Notes under the pieces: generated by a model
What the model saw: the letters and a program-made list of their open reading frames with translations, nothing else
What the model was told of the DNA's origin: nothing
Databases searched by the model: none
Made by a program: the position numbers and the translations under genes
Assembly (NCBI RefSeq): GCF_900176515.1
Contig: NZ_FWXV01000002.1
Coordinates: forward strand, 372,001-436,000
DNA from: Kibdelosporangium aridum
GTDB lineage: Bacteria > Actinomycetota > Actinomycetes > Mycobacteriales > Pseudonocardiaceae
Reading direction: 5' to 3'
DNA length: 64,000 nucleotides
Part shown: piece by piece, positions 33,646 through 42,189 of the stretch
How positions within the stretch are numbered: the stretch's first letter is position 1
Layout: the number at the start of each line of letters is the position of its first letter

Positions 33646-35849
33646 TGACTGTCTCCTAGTGCTGATTCCTCGGCGAGGTAGCCCAGCGCGATCAGGTCGA
33701 GCGCCGGATGAGTGGTCCGATAACGCACGCCTCCGCCGGTCTGGCCGAACCATGCGGCGGAAATCCCGCGCCACACGGGAAGCGGCTTGAGTACGCGGTA
33801 GCGGCGGTACTCGGCGTAGACGTGCGAAGGCGGCAACGAGCGTTGCGCGAACGAGGTGTCCGCAGCGGCGAAAACTCGGCCGTCGGGCGTGCCGAACCGG
33901 TCGATGACCGTGCCCGGTTCGAGGACTTCGGGCTCGCCCGGCGCGGTGGCGCCTTCGGGGAAGAGTTCACTGGGCGGCCAGGCGTACTCAGTGTCCAAAG
34001 TGTCCCGTCCGTGGCCCGCGCGCACGACGAACCGACGCGCCCAGTCACGTTCGTTTTGCCCGGCAAGGGGATCGTGGCCGCTCGTGATCTCATCGGCCGG
34101 TGCGGGCGGCCCAGAGGTGACCGCGTCACCGCCCTCGACAGCCCACGCTAATGCTTCCGCGTCGTCGATCAGCTCGGCCTGAGGATGGTCGTCCGGCTCG
34201 AAACGCATGCCCGCGGCGTAGTCGAATTCGACCGGTGGCGGCGGGAGTTGGCGTGCCGGGCGGCCGGTCGCGACCGGCATGTGTCCAATCGGGAACATCC
34301 GGACCAGCCAGAGCGCGATCACGGATTCCTGGTCCTGGTCTTCGTTCTGCGCGCCCTGCGGCACGGGCGCGGCCATCACGGCGTGCTGTGGTGCATGCCG
34401 AGCGGGCTCGGCCGTGACAGCGAACGGAACCGCCCCACGCGCGGCCTGCTGTTGCTGGGGCTGCGGCGGTGCCTGCGTGGCGGGCTGGCCGGAACCTGCC
34501 TGCGGCGGCGGCACAGGTGCGACTGGTGGGGCTTGAGGTGGCGGAGGCGCTGTGCCGCCTGCGAACGGAGATGCGGGAGCGGCTGGCGGCTGGTTCGCCA
34601 ATGGCTGTGCGGGGATCGCGGGTGACCCTTGAGCCGGCGCCTGTTGTGGTGCGGGGGCGTCGAGAAGAGCGGACGCGCCAGCAAGGTGCACGCCATGATC
34701 AGGCCTTGCCGGAATGCCTGCCGGGGGCGTGGGTGCGTCGCGGCCGATCATCGGTATCGGGCCTGTCGCGGGGTCCGGTATCCGGATGTCGGGTCCGTAC
34801 CCGCCTGGTGGCTGAATGGGCGGAGCCGGGTGCGCCGGACCGCCAGGAGCGCCGGAACCTGCGGAACCTGCGGAACCGCCAGGACCGTAGTCGCCGGAAT
34901 GGCCAGGCGGGATCACGGCCGACGGCGGGAGCACGCCGGGTTGGTGGCCTGGGTTCCCCACGCCCGGAACCGCGTCGACGATCGGGTTGACCACGCCGGG
35001 CACGACATCCGCGACGGGCGGAATCACACCTGGCCCGTGCTGCCCACCCGAATTCCCAACACCAGGAACCGCATCGACAACCGGGTTGACAACACCGGGC
35101 ACGACATCCGCGACCGGCGGAACCACGCCCGGCCCGTGCTGCCCACCCGAACTTCCCACACCAGGAACCGCATCGACAACCGGGTTCACCACACCAGGCA
35201 CCGCATCGGCAACGGCCGGAACCAGGCCAGGCCCATGGCTGCCGCCGTGAACGGCGCTGTCCACCAGGTTCGTCACCGGCGCGAGCAGGTTCTGGCCGTG
35301 GCCGCCGGGGTTGGTGTGCACGATCGGCTCGACCGCGTCCACCACCACTCCGCTGGCCGGCTGGACCGCGGTGACCAAAGTGGACTGGACGTTGGCGATG
35401 TTGGCCGCGACGCCTTTGATCGCGGTGTCCAGGCCCAGCAAGGCGGTGTGGTCACCGGCTTGCGCGGCGTGCTGGGCGACGTTGATGTTCTTGGCCAACG
35501 GCGTCAGTTCACGGACGATCGCGAGCTTGGCCTGGCCGATCTGGTTGGCGGCGTGGTCCAGTTTGTCCGCGTTGGCCGTACACCCCTTGGCGATCCTGGT
35601 CAGGTGACCGGTGTCCGGCTGGACGAACGTACCCCAGTGCCGCCGCGCCGAGTCCGCGCTCGCGCCTTCGGTCGTGTTCAGCGCGGCGCGTGCGGTGGTG
35701 TCGGCTTCGCTGATCAGCGTGGTGATCTTCTGGCCGGTGTCCCGCCACGCCTGCGCGACTTCGCGCATCTTGTCCTCGTCGGCGACCGGCCATTTCACGC
35801 CGGTTCGCGCCGCGACGTCGGCGAGTTCCGCGGGCAGCTCGATGCCCAT
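33642..35849 (-). CDS. WXG/ESX-type polymorphic toxin with C-terminal TNT (NAD+ glycohydrolase) domain
   Basis: 735 residues from ATG 35849. The N-terminal 200 residues are a helical type VII secretion-type domain (RTGVKWPVADEDKMREVAQAW and DKLDHAANQI). A 33-residue tandem repeat follows (about residues 205-305; nt 34935-35230; units like PPVADVVPGVVNPVVDAVPG), then a long Pro/Gln/Ala linker. The C-terminal 120 residues match tuberculosis necrotizing toxin: WPPSELFPEG, DRFGTPDGRVFA, FAQRSLPPS, YRVLKPLPVWRG, and WFGQTGGGVRY. TNT enzymes hydrolyse NAD+ and kill target cells. Preceded one base earlier by a WXG100-like gene and followed by the immunity gene. Confidence 0.88.
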   Translation of the reverse strand: MGIELPAELADVAARTGVKWPVADEDKMREVAQAWRDTGQKITTLISEADTTARAALNTTEGASADSARRHWGTFVQPDTGHLTRIAKGCTANADKLDHAANQIGQAKLAIVRELTPLAKNINVAQHAAQAGDHTALLGLDTAIKGVAANIANVQSTLVTAVQPASGVVVDAVEPIVHTNPGGHGQNLLAPVTNLVDSAVHGGSHGPGLVPAVADAVPGVVNPVVDAVPGVGSSGGQHGPGVVPPVADVVPGVVNPVVDAVPGVGNSGGQHGPGVIPPVADVVPGVVNPIVDAVPGVGNPGHQPGVLPPSAVIPPGHSGDYGPGGSAGSAGSGAPGGPAHPAPPIQPPGGYGPDIRIPDPATGPIPMIGRDAPTPPAGIPARPDHGVHLAGASALLDAPAPQQAPAQGSPAIPAQPLANQPPAAPASPFAGGTAPPPPQAPPVAPVPPPQAGSGQPATQAPPQPQQQQAARGAVPFAVTAEPARHAPQHAVMAAPVPQGAQNEDQDQESVIALWLVRMFPIGHMPVATGRPARQLPPPPVEFDYAAGMRFEPDDHPQAELIDDAEALAWAVEGGDAVTSGPPAPADEITSGHDPLAGQNERDWARRFVVRAGHGRDTLDTEYAWPPSELFPEGATAPGEPEVLEPGTVIDRFGTPDGRVFAAADTSFAQRSLPPSHVYAEYRRYRVLKPLPVWRGISAAWFGQTGGGVRYRTTHPALDLIALGYLAEESALGDSQ

Positions 35850-35850
35850 G

Positions 35851-36162
35851 TCAGGCCTTGCCAAAGCCGTCGGCGGCGGACTTCTCGACGTCACGGTAGG
35901 CCTGCGCCATCGCCTTGAGCCGGTCGCCCATGTCGCGCAGCTGACCGGGCGCCGCGCCAAGGCCCGCGCGCGTGTCGCTGGACGGCGCGGAGTAGATCTT
36001 CGAGAAGCTCTGGCCCACTTCGTCTGTCCCCCATGGCTGACCGAGCGAGTCGAGCGTCCGGTTCAGCTCACCCGCGATGGACGCGACCCGGTCGGCGAGA
36101 CCGCCGAACTCGCCAGCGTGCCGGCTCAGCCGCTCGTAGTCGGTGAGAAAGCCGTCCTTCAC
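35851..36162 (-). CDS. WXG100-like type VII secretion partner
   Basis: 103 residues from GTG 36162, whose start overlaps the YbaB stop (GTGA). All-helical, with the turn motif QPWGTDEVGQSF near the middle, the WxG position of Esx-type proteins, and no signal peptide. Proteins of this kind pair with the N-terminal domain of the toxin and target it to an ESX apparatus. Ends one base before the toxin start. No secretion core genes are in the window. Confidence 0.8.
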   Translation of the reverse strand: MKDGFLTDYERLSRHAGEFGGLADRVASIAGELNRTLDSLGQPWGTDEVGQSFSKIYSAPSSDTRAGLGAAPGQLRDMGDRLKAMAQAYRDVEKSAADGFGKA

Positions 36163-36608
36163 ACCGTCCTCCTCGGGTTGTCCAGCCAGCTCACGTTCTC
36201 GTAGCTGTCGTCGTCAACGGACGGCCGCGGTTTTTTGGGCTTGGGCGTCAGCTCGGCTTCGGTGAGATCGGCGCGTCCGGCCAGCAACGCAGCGGGATCG
36301 GTCTGCACGGGAAGCAACGGGCTGACGGTCCGGTTGGCGGTCTCGGAGGCCTTGGTCACCGCCGCAGCAACTGTCCGGAGCACGAGTTTCGCCAGGTCAG
36401 ACGGCCGGTGCCGGATGTAGGCGTCGTCGGAGAAGGTCAGGTCGGTCAGCGTGCCGCGACCGCCGACCGTCGCCACGACCGTTCCGTCCGAGCTGGTGAC
36501 GGACTCGTTGATGGCCTCAAGGGTCTGCTGCATGGACGCGAGCTGTTCGCGGCTGCGCCGGTAGTCGGCCAGCAGCTCCTCAACCTGCGCCCGATGATCG
36601 GAAGCCAC
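36159..36608 (-). CDS. YbaB/EbfC family protein
   Basis: 149 residues. The start is best placed at GTG 36608, 5 nt after GGAGG; an in-frame GTG at 36614 overlaps that site. An N-terminal coiled region (SREQLASMQQTLEAINES) precedes a beta strand segment VVATVGGRGTLTDLTF, the YbaB core, then VLRTVAAAVTKASE and an acidic tail with DDDSYENV. In actinomycete type VII toxin operons a YbaB-like protein often comes first and is thought to act as a chaperone or adaptor; that is family knowledge and not shown here. Confidence 0.82.
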   Translation of the reverse strand: MASDHRAQVEELLADYRRSREQLASMQQTLEAINESVTSSDGTVVATVGGRGTLTDLTFSDDAYIRHRPSDLAKLVLRTVAAAVTKASETANRTVSPLLPVQTDPAALLAGRADLTEAELTPKPKKPRPSVDDDSYENVSWLDNPRRTV

Positions 36609-36685
36609 GGCCACCTCCGGTTGCGCCTCGGCTTACATGCCCGGTCACGCGTTGGACGCGCCGCGCCGCGATCTGGTTCCGTCAG

Positions 36686-37255
36686 TCATCCGACGGGTTT
36701 GCGGACCAGCGCACGCCGCACGCCACGGTGCTCTACCAGCATGAACCCCGCGTCCAGGAACATCGAGAGGGTGCCGTGGTACAGCTCGCCGGAACTGGCC
36801 TTGCCTCCTTTGGTGTCGACCGGATAGGCCTCGATGACCTTGGCGCCCTTCTTGGTGGCGTACTTGATCGCCGCTTGCAGCAGCTCAGCCCCGACACCTT
36901 TGCGTCGTGCGGTCCGATGGATGAAAAAGCACGTTACGGACCAAACGCCTGTGAGGTCCTCGTCGGGATCCGGTGGCGCGGCGACTTTGGAACGGTCCAG
37001 GCGCCGGTACACCGACCGCGGCGCGACCGCCACCCAGCCGATCGCGTCGTCGCCCTCCATCGCGAGCAGCCCGACAGGTTCGCTCGATCGAGCGAGCTTG
37101 CGGGCCGCGCGCCGGTTGGGCTCGCCTTTGCCCCGCATGAAATCGGCGTTCGGCAGCCGGAAGTACATGCACCAGCACCCCTCGGCGGCGCCTCGTGGAC
37201 CGAAGAGCCGTTCCTGCGCGGGCCAGGTCTTCTCGCTCAGCTCGACGACACGCAT
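36686..37255 (-). CDS. GNAT N-acetyltransferase
   Basis: 189 residues from ATG 37255. The GNAT fold appears as VWSVTCFFIH (beta 4) followed by the acetyl-CoA loop RKGVGAELLQAAI, then YHGTLSMFLDAGF near the end, in which the C-terminal Tyr-containing strand is typical. An early CWCMYFRLP segment is unusual for the family and resembles the small actinobacterial group with a WCxxR/YF motif. Acceptor unknown. Immediately downstream of the HMG-CoA-lyase family gene. Confidence 0.82.
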   Translation of the reverse strand: MRVVELSEKTWPAQERLFGPRGAAEGCWCMYFRLPNADFMRGKGEPNRRAARKLARSSEPVGLLAMEGDDAIGWVAVAPRSVYRRLDRSKVAAPPDPDEDLTGVWSVTCFFIHRTARRKGVGAELLQAAIKYATKKGAKVIEAYPVDTKGGKASSGELYHGTLSMFLDAGFMLVEHRGVRRALVRKPVG

Positions 37256-37269
37256 GCCGACGAAGGGTG

Positions 37270-38196
37270 TCAGCCCCGCAGCGCCTGGACAACCCGGGAC
37301 GGGCTTGGCCTGCCCAGCCGGGTCGCCATCCACGCGCTCGTGTCGGCGAGTTTGTTCAGGTCGACGCCGTGCGAGAGGCCCAGGCCGTCGAGCATCCAGA
37401 CCAGGTCCTCGGTCGCGAGGTTGCCGGTGGCCGATTCGGCGTACGGGCAACCCCCGAGGCCACCGGCCGACGCATCCACCGTGGACACTCCACACTGGAG
37501 CGCCGCGAGGGTGTTGGCGAGCGCTTGTCCGTACGTGTCATGGAAATGCACGGCAAGTGCCTCCGGCGAACCGAAGGCGCTGATGATCGCTTCGACCTGG
37601 CCTGGTGTCGCGACGCCGATGGTGTCGCCGAGGGACAGCTGCGAGCAGCCCATGTCGAGCAGGCGACGGCCGACCGTGACCACCTGGTCGACGGGTACCG
37701 GGCCTTCCCACGGGTCGCCGAAGACCATCGACACGTAGCCGCGGACCTCGAGGCCCGCCGCCCTAGCCCGGCTGACCACCGGGTCGAACATCTCGAACTG
37801 GCTGTCCAGCGTGCGGTTCAGGTTCTTCTGCGCGAAGGTCTCCGTGGCGCTTGCGAAGATCGCGATGTTCGTGACGCCGGACTCCAGCGCGCGATCAAGG
37901 CCGCGCTCGTTCGGCACGAGCACCGGATAGCGCACACCGTCGCGTTTGGACAGTCCGGCCAGCAGGTCCGCCGCGTCGGCCAGTTGTGGCACCCATTTCG
38001 GGTGCACGAAACTCGTCGCCTCGATCGTGCGCAGACCCGCGTCGGCGAGCCGGTCGATGAACTCCAGCTTGACGTCGAGGTCCACAACGGACTTCTCGTT
38101 CTGCAGCCCGTCGCGCGGGCCGACCTCCCAGATCGTCACCTCGCCTGGGAGATCGGCGCGCGATGCGACCTTGTCCGGCAGTCCGGCGGCGGCCAA
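37270..38196 (-). CDS. HMG-CoA lyase family protein
   Basis: 308 residues; the start, TTG at 38196, lies right after the PH-domain gene stop. A TIM-barrel aldolase of the DRE-TIM family: EVGPRDGLQNE (metal and substrate), ATSFVHPKWVPQL, LSLGDTIGVATP, VHFHDTYGQALAN, and the catalytic Cys in GLGGCPYA. It most likely cleaves 3-hydroxy-3-methylglutaryl-CoA to acetyl-CoA and acetoacetate in leucine or mevalonate metabolism. Its neighbours, acyl-CoA carboxylase genes, fit branched-chain acyl-CoA breakdown. Confidence 0.9.
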   Translation of the reverse strand: MAAAGLPDKVASRADLPGEVTIWEVGPRDGLQNEKSVVDLDVKLEFIDRLADAGLRTIEATSFVHPKWVPQLADAADLLAGLSKRDGVRYPVLVPNERGLDRALESGVTNIAIFASATETFAQKNLNRTLDSQFEMFDPVVSRARAAGLEVRGYVSMVFGDPWEGPVPVDQVVTVGRRLLDMGCSQLSLGDTIGVATPGQVEAIISAFGSPEALAVHFHDTYGQALANTLAALQCGVSTVDASAGGLGGCPYAESATGNLATEDLVWMLDGLGLSHGVDLNKLADTSAWMATRLGRPSPSRVVQALRG

Positions 38197-38197
38197 G

Positions 38198-38740
38198 TCA
38201 GCGCCCTTGTGCCGGTGGCTGCTGCTGTTGCTGCGTCGGCTGGACGAAGTCGTCGTCCGGGTTGTCGTTGATCTCCCGGTACAGCAACGAGTGCACCTTC
38301 TCCACCTGCGGGATGTCGTCGAACTCGAGCGGCTCCTCGCTGGAGGACTCGATGATCAGTGTTCCGCAGCCGACGACCCGGTCGATCAGGCCGTGCTCGA
38401 ACCGCACACTGCTGATCCGCGACAGCGGGATGTCGATCCCGGTCCGCTTGATCACGCCTTCCCGTGCCATCACCCGATCGGTGGTGACGATGAAGTGCGT
38501 GGTCCGCCACCGGACGAACGGAGCGAGGAACAGCCACACGATCAAGATCAACGCCACGGCGCCGATCAGGATGAACGCGAGCGTGCTCCACGACAGGTCC
38601 TGCGCGAGGATCGCCAGCCAGACCCCCGCACCGAGGGTGACGAGCAGCACTATGTACGGCACCAGCAGCATCTTCCAGTGCGGGTGCTTGTGGATCACGA
38701 CACGCTCGTTGGCACTGAGCAGGTCGTCTGGATAGGCCAC
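38198..38740 (-). CDS. Bacterial PH-domain membrane protein
   Basis: 180 residues; start GTG 38740, 5 nt after GGAGG, since the in-frame extension to 38794 has no site. Two adjacent membrane helices (about 23-44 and 52-75) lead to a bacterial PH (bPH2/DUF304) domain with WRTTHFIVTTDRVMAREGV and PLSRISSVRFEHG. The tail is Gln/Pro-rich. M. tuberculosis carries a similar protein (Rv3278c) next to birA. Function unknown; PH domains often organise membrane-associated complexes. Confidence 0.88.
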   Translation of the reverse strand: MAYPDDLLSANERVVIHKHPHWKMLLVPYIVLLVTLGAGVWLAILAQDLSWSTLAFILIGAVALILIVWLFLAPFVRWRTTHFIVTTDRVMAREGVIKRTGIDIPLSRISSVRFEHGLIDRVVGCGTLIIESSSEEPLEFDDIPQVEKVHSLLYREINDNPDDDFVQPTQQQQQPPAQGR

Positions 38741-38821
38741 GGTGTCCTCCCGTACCCGACGATGACGGGCATACCGTACCCGCGCCGGGACCATCCATCG
38801 TCAAGGATGGCGGATGTCGCC

Positions 38822-39601
38822 CTAAGTGGCGGTACGCAAGTGCACCACGTCACCCGCCGGAACCGACCGATCGTGTCCTTCGACGTCCCTGACGACGAGC
38901 GTTCCGTCCGTTTCCAGATAGCGGGCGGTGCCTTCGAACGAACCGTTGATCAACTCGACCCTGACCTTCTGGCCGAGGGTCTCGCAGTGGCTGCGGTACT
39001 CCTCATGCAGGCCGCTGACGAACGGGTCGCCGTCAGCGGCGCGCCACGGCGCCTCCCACTTGTCCAGTTCCAGCAGCAACCGGGTGGCCAGCTCGGTCAG
39101 GTCGAGTTCGTTCGCGCCTTCCTCAGCCAGCGACGTCGGCGCCAGCCCGCCGGGCCCGAGTTCGGCCTGCACCGGCTGAACGTTCAAACCGATGCCGAGC
39201 ACGACGCCTTTGTCAGTGGTCGTGGCCAGCACACCGGCGCCTTTCTTGCGGCCAGGCCCGAGCAGGAGGTCGTTCGGCCATTTCAGAACTGCCTCGACGC
39301 CCGTCGAGCGAGCCACGTTGACCAGCGCGACGCCTGCCAACAACGTCAGCCACGGCCACCGATGCGCCGGCACGCCAGGTGCGTAGTAGATGCTGACGTA
39401 CAACCCGCCTGGCGGGGAGCTCCACGACCGCGTGCGACGGCCCTCACCAGCGGTTTGTTCCCTGGCGATGAGCACTGTGCGGTCCGGTGGCCGCCCACGC
39501 TCCAGGTCGGCGTTCGTCGACTTGGTGCTTTCGACAACCGTTACGCCCGCGTATGGGCCGTTTGGCTGCGTCAACCGCTGCGCGAGCTGCTCTGCGTCCA
39601 C
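38822..39601 (-). CDS. birA: Biotin--[acetyl-CoA-carboxylase] ligase
   Basis: 259 residues from GTG 39601. Catalytic loop GEGRRTRSWSSPPGG, a variant of the GRGRRGRxW pattern, then LKWPNDLLL, VLGIGLNV, and a C-terminal SH3-like part with YLETDGTLVV. No N-terminal DNA-binding wing is present, so it is a monofunctional ligase. It makes biotinyl-AMP and attaches biotin to the Lys of AccA-type subunits such as the one at 52055. Divergent from accD. Confidence 0.95.
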   Translation of the reverse strand: MDAEQLAQRLTQPNGPYAGVTVVESTKSTNADLERGRPPDRTVLIAREQTAGEGRRTRSWSSPPGGLYVSIYYAPGVPAHRWPWLTLLAGVALVNVARSTGVEAVLKWPNDLLLGPGRKKGAGVLATTTDKGVVLGIGLNVQPVQAELGPGGLAPTSLAEEGANELDLTELATRLLLELDKWEAPWRAADGDPFVSGLHEEYRSHCETLGQKVRVELINGSFEGTARYLETDGTLVVRDVEGHDRSVPAGDVVHLRTAT

Positions 39602-39676
39602 CCCTAAAACATTAGGGGGTGACGTGAGCTACGTCGTGAAACCGCTTCGGCGCGCGCGTGGCTAGGCTGCCAAGCC

Positions 39677-41323
39677 ATGAGCAGTGCGTCACAACCCCTC
39701 GGGCCGCCACCCGGTGCAGACACGTCCGCCGACATCCACACCACGGCGGGAAAGCTGGCGGATCTCTACCGCCGCAACGACGAGGCCGTGCACGCCGGCT
39801 CGGCCCGTGCTGTGGAAAAGCAGCACGCCAAGGGCAAGAAGACCGCTCGTGAGCGGATCGACCAGCTGCTGGATCCCGGCTCGTTCGTCGAACTGGACGA
39901 GCTCGCCCGGCACCGGTCGACGAACTTCGGCTTGGAGAAGAATCGCCCGTACGGCGACGGCGTGGTGACCGGTTACGGCACCATCGACGGCCGCTCGGTG
40001 TGCGTGTTCAGCCAGGACGTGACCGTGTTCGGCGGTGCGCTCGGCGAGGTCTACGGCGAGAAGATCGTCAAGGTGATGGACCTGGCGATCAAGACCGGCC
40101 GTCCGATCATCGGCATCAACGAGGGCGGCGGCGCGCGCATCCAGGAAGGCGTCGTCTCACTCGGCCTGTACGGCGAGATCTTCATGCGCAACACGCGCGC
40201 GTCCGGCGTGATCCCGCAGATCTCGCTGATCATGGGCGCGAACGCGGGCGGGCACGTGTATTCGCCCGCGCTGACGGACTTCGTCGTGATGGTCGACAAG
40301 ACCTCGCAGATGTTCATCACCGGCCCGGACGTGGTGAAGACCGTGACCGGTGAAGAGGTGACGTTCGAGGAGCTCGGTGGTGCGCGGACGCACAACACCA
40401 AGTCCGGCAACGCGCACTACCTGGCGTCCGACGAGGACGACGCGATCTCCTACGTGAAGGAACTGCTGTCGTACCTGCCGTCGAACAACCTGTCCGACCC
40501 GCCGGTCTTCCCCAGCGAGGACACCGGCGACGGTTCGATCGCGGATGCGTTGCTGGATACGGATCGTGAGCTGGACACGCTGATCCCGGACTCGCCGAAC
40601 CAGCCGTACGACATGCACGAAGTGATCACCCGCGTGCTCGACGACGGCGAATTCCTTGAGGTGCACGAGCTTTTCGCGCCGAACATCCTGGTCGGCTTCG
40701 GCCGGGTGGAAGGCCGCGCGGTGGGTGTGGTGGCCAACCAGCCGACCCAGTTCGCCGGCTGCCTGGACATCGACGCCTCGGAAAAAGCGGCCCGGTTCGT
40801 GCGGACGTGCGACGCCTTCAACGTGCCGGTACTGACCTTCGTGGACGTACCCGGCTTCCTGCCCGGCACCGACCAGGAATGGAACGGCATCATCCGCCGC
40901 GGCGCCAAACTGATCTACGCGTACGCCGAGGCAACCGTCCCCAAGGTCACGGTCATCACGCGTAAGGCGTTCGGTGGCGCGTACGACGTTATGGGCTCCA
41001 AGCACCTCGGCGCGGACATGAACCTCGCCTGGCCCACCGCACAGATCGCGGTCATGGGTGCCCAGGGCGCCGCGAACATCGTGCACCGCAAGACACTCGC
41101 CAAGGCAGCCGATGACGGTAAGGACGTCGAGGCGTTGCGCGCGGAACTCGTGCAGGAGTACGAGGACACATTGCTCAACCCGTATGCGGCAGCTGAGCGT
41201 GGGTATGTGGACTCCGTGATCCCGCCTTCGTACACGCGTGGGTATGTGGCGCGGTCATTGCGGATGTTGCAAGACAAACGAGAGACCTTGCCGGCCAAGA
41301 AGCATGGGAACATTCCACTATGA
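39677..41323 (+). CDS. accD: Acyl-CoA (propionyl-CoA) carboxylase, carboxyltransferase subunit (AccD5-like)
   Basis: 548 residues from ATG 39677. Carboxyltransferase hallmarks: [13 protein letters not shown] and [16 protein letters not shown] in the N-terminal half, [14 protein letters not shown] and [17 protein letters not shown] in the C-terminal half. It transfers carboxyl from biotin to propionyl- or acetyl-CoA, giving methylmalonyl- or malonyl-CoA. In M. tuberculosis AccD5 works with AccA3 and AccE5. The stop overlaps the accE start (ATGA). The order birA - accD5 - accE is conserved. Confidence 0.96.
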   Translation: MSSASQPLGPPPGADTSADIHTTAGKLADLYRRNDEAVHAGSARAVEKQHAKGKKTARERIDQLLDPGSFVELDELARHRSTNFGLEKNRPYGDGVVTGYGTIDGRSVCVFSQDVTVFGGALGEVYGEKIVKVMDLAIKTGRPIIGINEGGGARIQEGVVSLGLYGEIFMRNTRASGVIPQISLIMGANAGGHVYSPALTDFVVMVDKTSQMFITGPDVVKTVTGEEVTFEELGGARTHNTKSGNAHYLASDEDDAISYVKELLSYLPSNNLSDPPVFPSEDTGDGSIADALLDTDRELDTLIPDSPNQPYDMHEVITRVLDDGEFLEVHELFAPNILVGFGRVEGRAVGVVANQPTQFAGCLDIDASEKAARFVRTCDAFNVPVLTFVDVPGFLPGTDQEWNGIIRRGAKLIYAYAEATVPKVTVITRKAFGGAYDVMGSKHLGADMNLAWPTAQIAVMGAQGAANIVHRKTLAKAADDGKDVEALRAELVQEYEDTLLNPYAAAERGYVDSVIPPSYTRGYVARSLRMLQDKRETLPAKKHGNIPL

Positions 41324-41544
41324 GCGACGGAGAACGGCCTCTGCTGCGGATCGTGCGCGGTACGCCGGATGACATCGAACTCGCGGCCCTGACAGCCGTG
41401 GTCGCTTCGCTGCCAGGGCGCGCGGGCGGCTCTGACGAGAAGCCGTCGGAACCGCGGTCGGCTTGGAGCAATCCGGCGCACGTGCTGCGGGCTCCTTTGC
41501 GGCCGGGCCCCGGAGCTTGGCGCGCCTCCGGCTTCCCGCGCTGA
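41320..41544 (+). CDS. accE: Acyl-CoA carboxylase epsilon subunit
   Basis: 74 residues from ATG 41320, overlapping the accD stop. The short helical N-terminus reads [20 protein letters not shown]; the C-terminal tail with [16 protein letters not shown] is the signature of this small actinobacterial subunit. It binds the AccA/AccD core and raises its activity in mycobacteria and Streptomyces. Too short for many gene-finders, but its position and tail make it convincing. Confidence 0.93.
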   Translation: MSDGERPLLRIVRGTPDDIELAALTAVVASLPGRAGGSDEKPSEPRSAWSNPAHVLRAPLRPGPGAWRASGFPR

Positions 41545-41555
41545 TCCGCACCAGC

Positions 41556-41608
41556 AATTCGCCCAGGGGGACCCCCGGATTTCACGTTACTCCGGGGGTA
41601 CGACAGTT
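41556..41608 (+). repeat. 53-bp structured repeat, copy B
   Basis: Same 53-bp length and layout as copy A. Its right-hand hairpin is the most complete: ACCCCCGGA pairs with TCCGGGGGT over 9 bp around the TTTCACGTTAC loop. It starts 11 bp after the accE stop, same orientation. Confidence 0.9.
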
Positions 41609-41702
41609 CCGGGTTCCCGGCCCCTCAAGGCGAAGTTGCTGCCGCTGGTGTTCGGTGCTGGCATTGCCGACAGAGCGGCAGGCCGCGCGCCATCGCAACA
41701 AC

Positions 41703-41755
41703 AATTCCCGCAGGGGGACCCCTGATTTTCACGTTACCGCAGGGGTACGACAGTT
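41703..41755 (+). repeat. 53-bp structured repeat, copy C
   Basis: Third copy. The right-hand stem has changed on both sides, ACCCCTG pairing with CAGGGGT, which keeps base-pairing relative to copies A and B (compensatory change). 147 bp from copy B, start to start. Confidence 0.9.
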
Positions 41756-42120
41756 CTGGATGGCTCTGGACCGGGGCCAGCTAGCACATCCTGGGTACGG
41801 TCGCGGCCGGTGGCTGGTTCAGGTTGGCCCTTACTTGATCTGTGCCTCGTTCAGTACCGGCGATGGCGGTGATCGGCGCCCCGGTCCGCTGCCCCCGCGG
41901 TGTGCTGCACAAGCGCCGCCGTTGTTAGGACATCGTGCGACAGTTCGGTCCTCGTCCGCCGCGCGCAGGAGCTCGACGAGCCCACCGCTGGTCAGCCGCG
42001 ACGGCACCAGCGCGATGAGCGCGCGGCTGATCCGCACGGTGTACTAGCGGAATCCAGCCGCGCCGGGAACGACGCTGCCGAAGACCGGGTGACCCGCCGG
42101 GCAGCCTCGTCCCCAACAGC

Positions 42121-42173
42121 AATTCCCCCAAGGGGATCCCTTGTTTTCACGTTACCGCAGGGGTCCGACAATT
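42121..42173 (+). repeat. 53-bp structured repeat, copy D
   Basis: Fourth copy, the most diverged (AGGGGATCCCTTG and GGTCCGACAATT). It keeps the TTTTCACGTTACC core. The right stem is weaker (one G-T pair). It sits 17 bp past the end of the convergent NmrA-like gene. Confidence 0.85.
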
Positions 42174-42189
42174 CCGGTGTTCCCGCTGG

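Larger units (their letters stand above)
41545..42189. other. Gene-poor region with three 53-bp repeats
   Basis: 645 bp with no recognisable gene. It holds copies B, C and D of the 53-bp repeat. Short open frames exist, including a reverse frame of 68 codons around 41831-42037 and others near 41463 and 41925, but none has a ribosome site or a known domain. Parts may be remnants of a lost gene; nothing allows that to be shown. Confidence 0.6.

Noticed and set aside
41556..42173. Three repeats considered as a CRISPR array
   Set aside because: Spacing is 147 and 418 bp, the repeats are diverged, and no cas gene is near.
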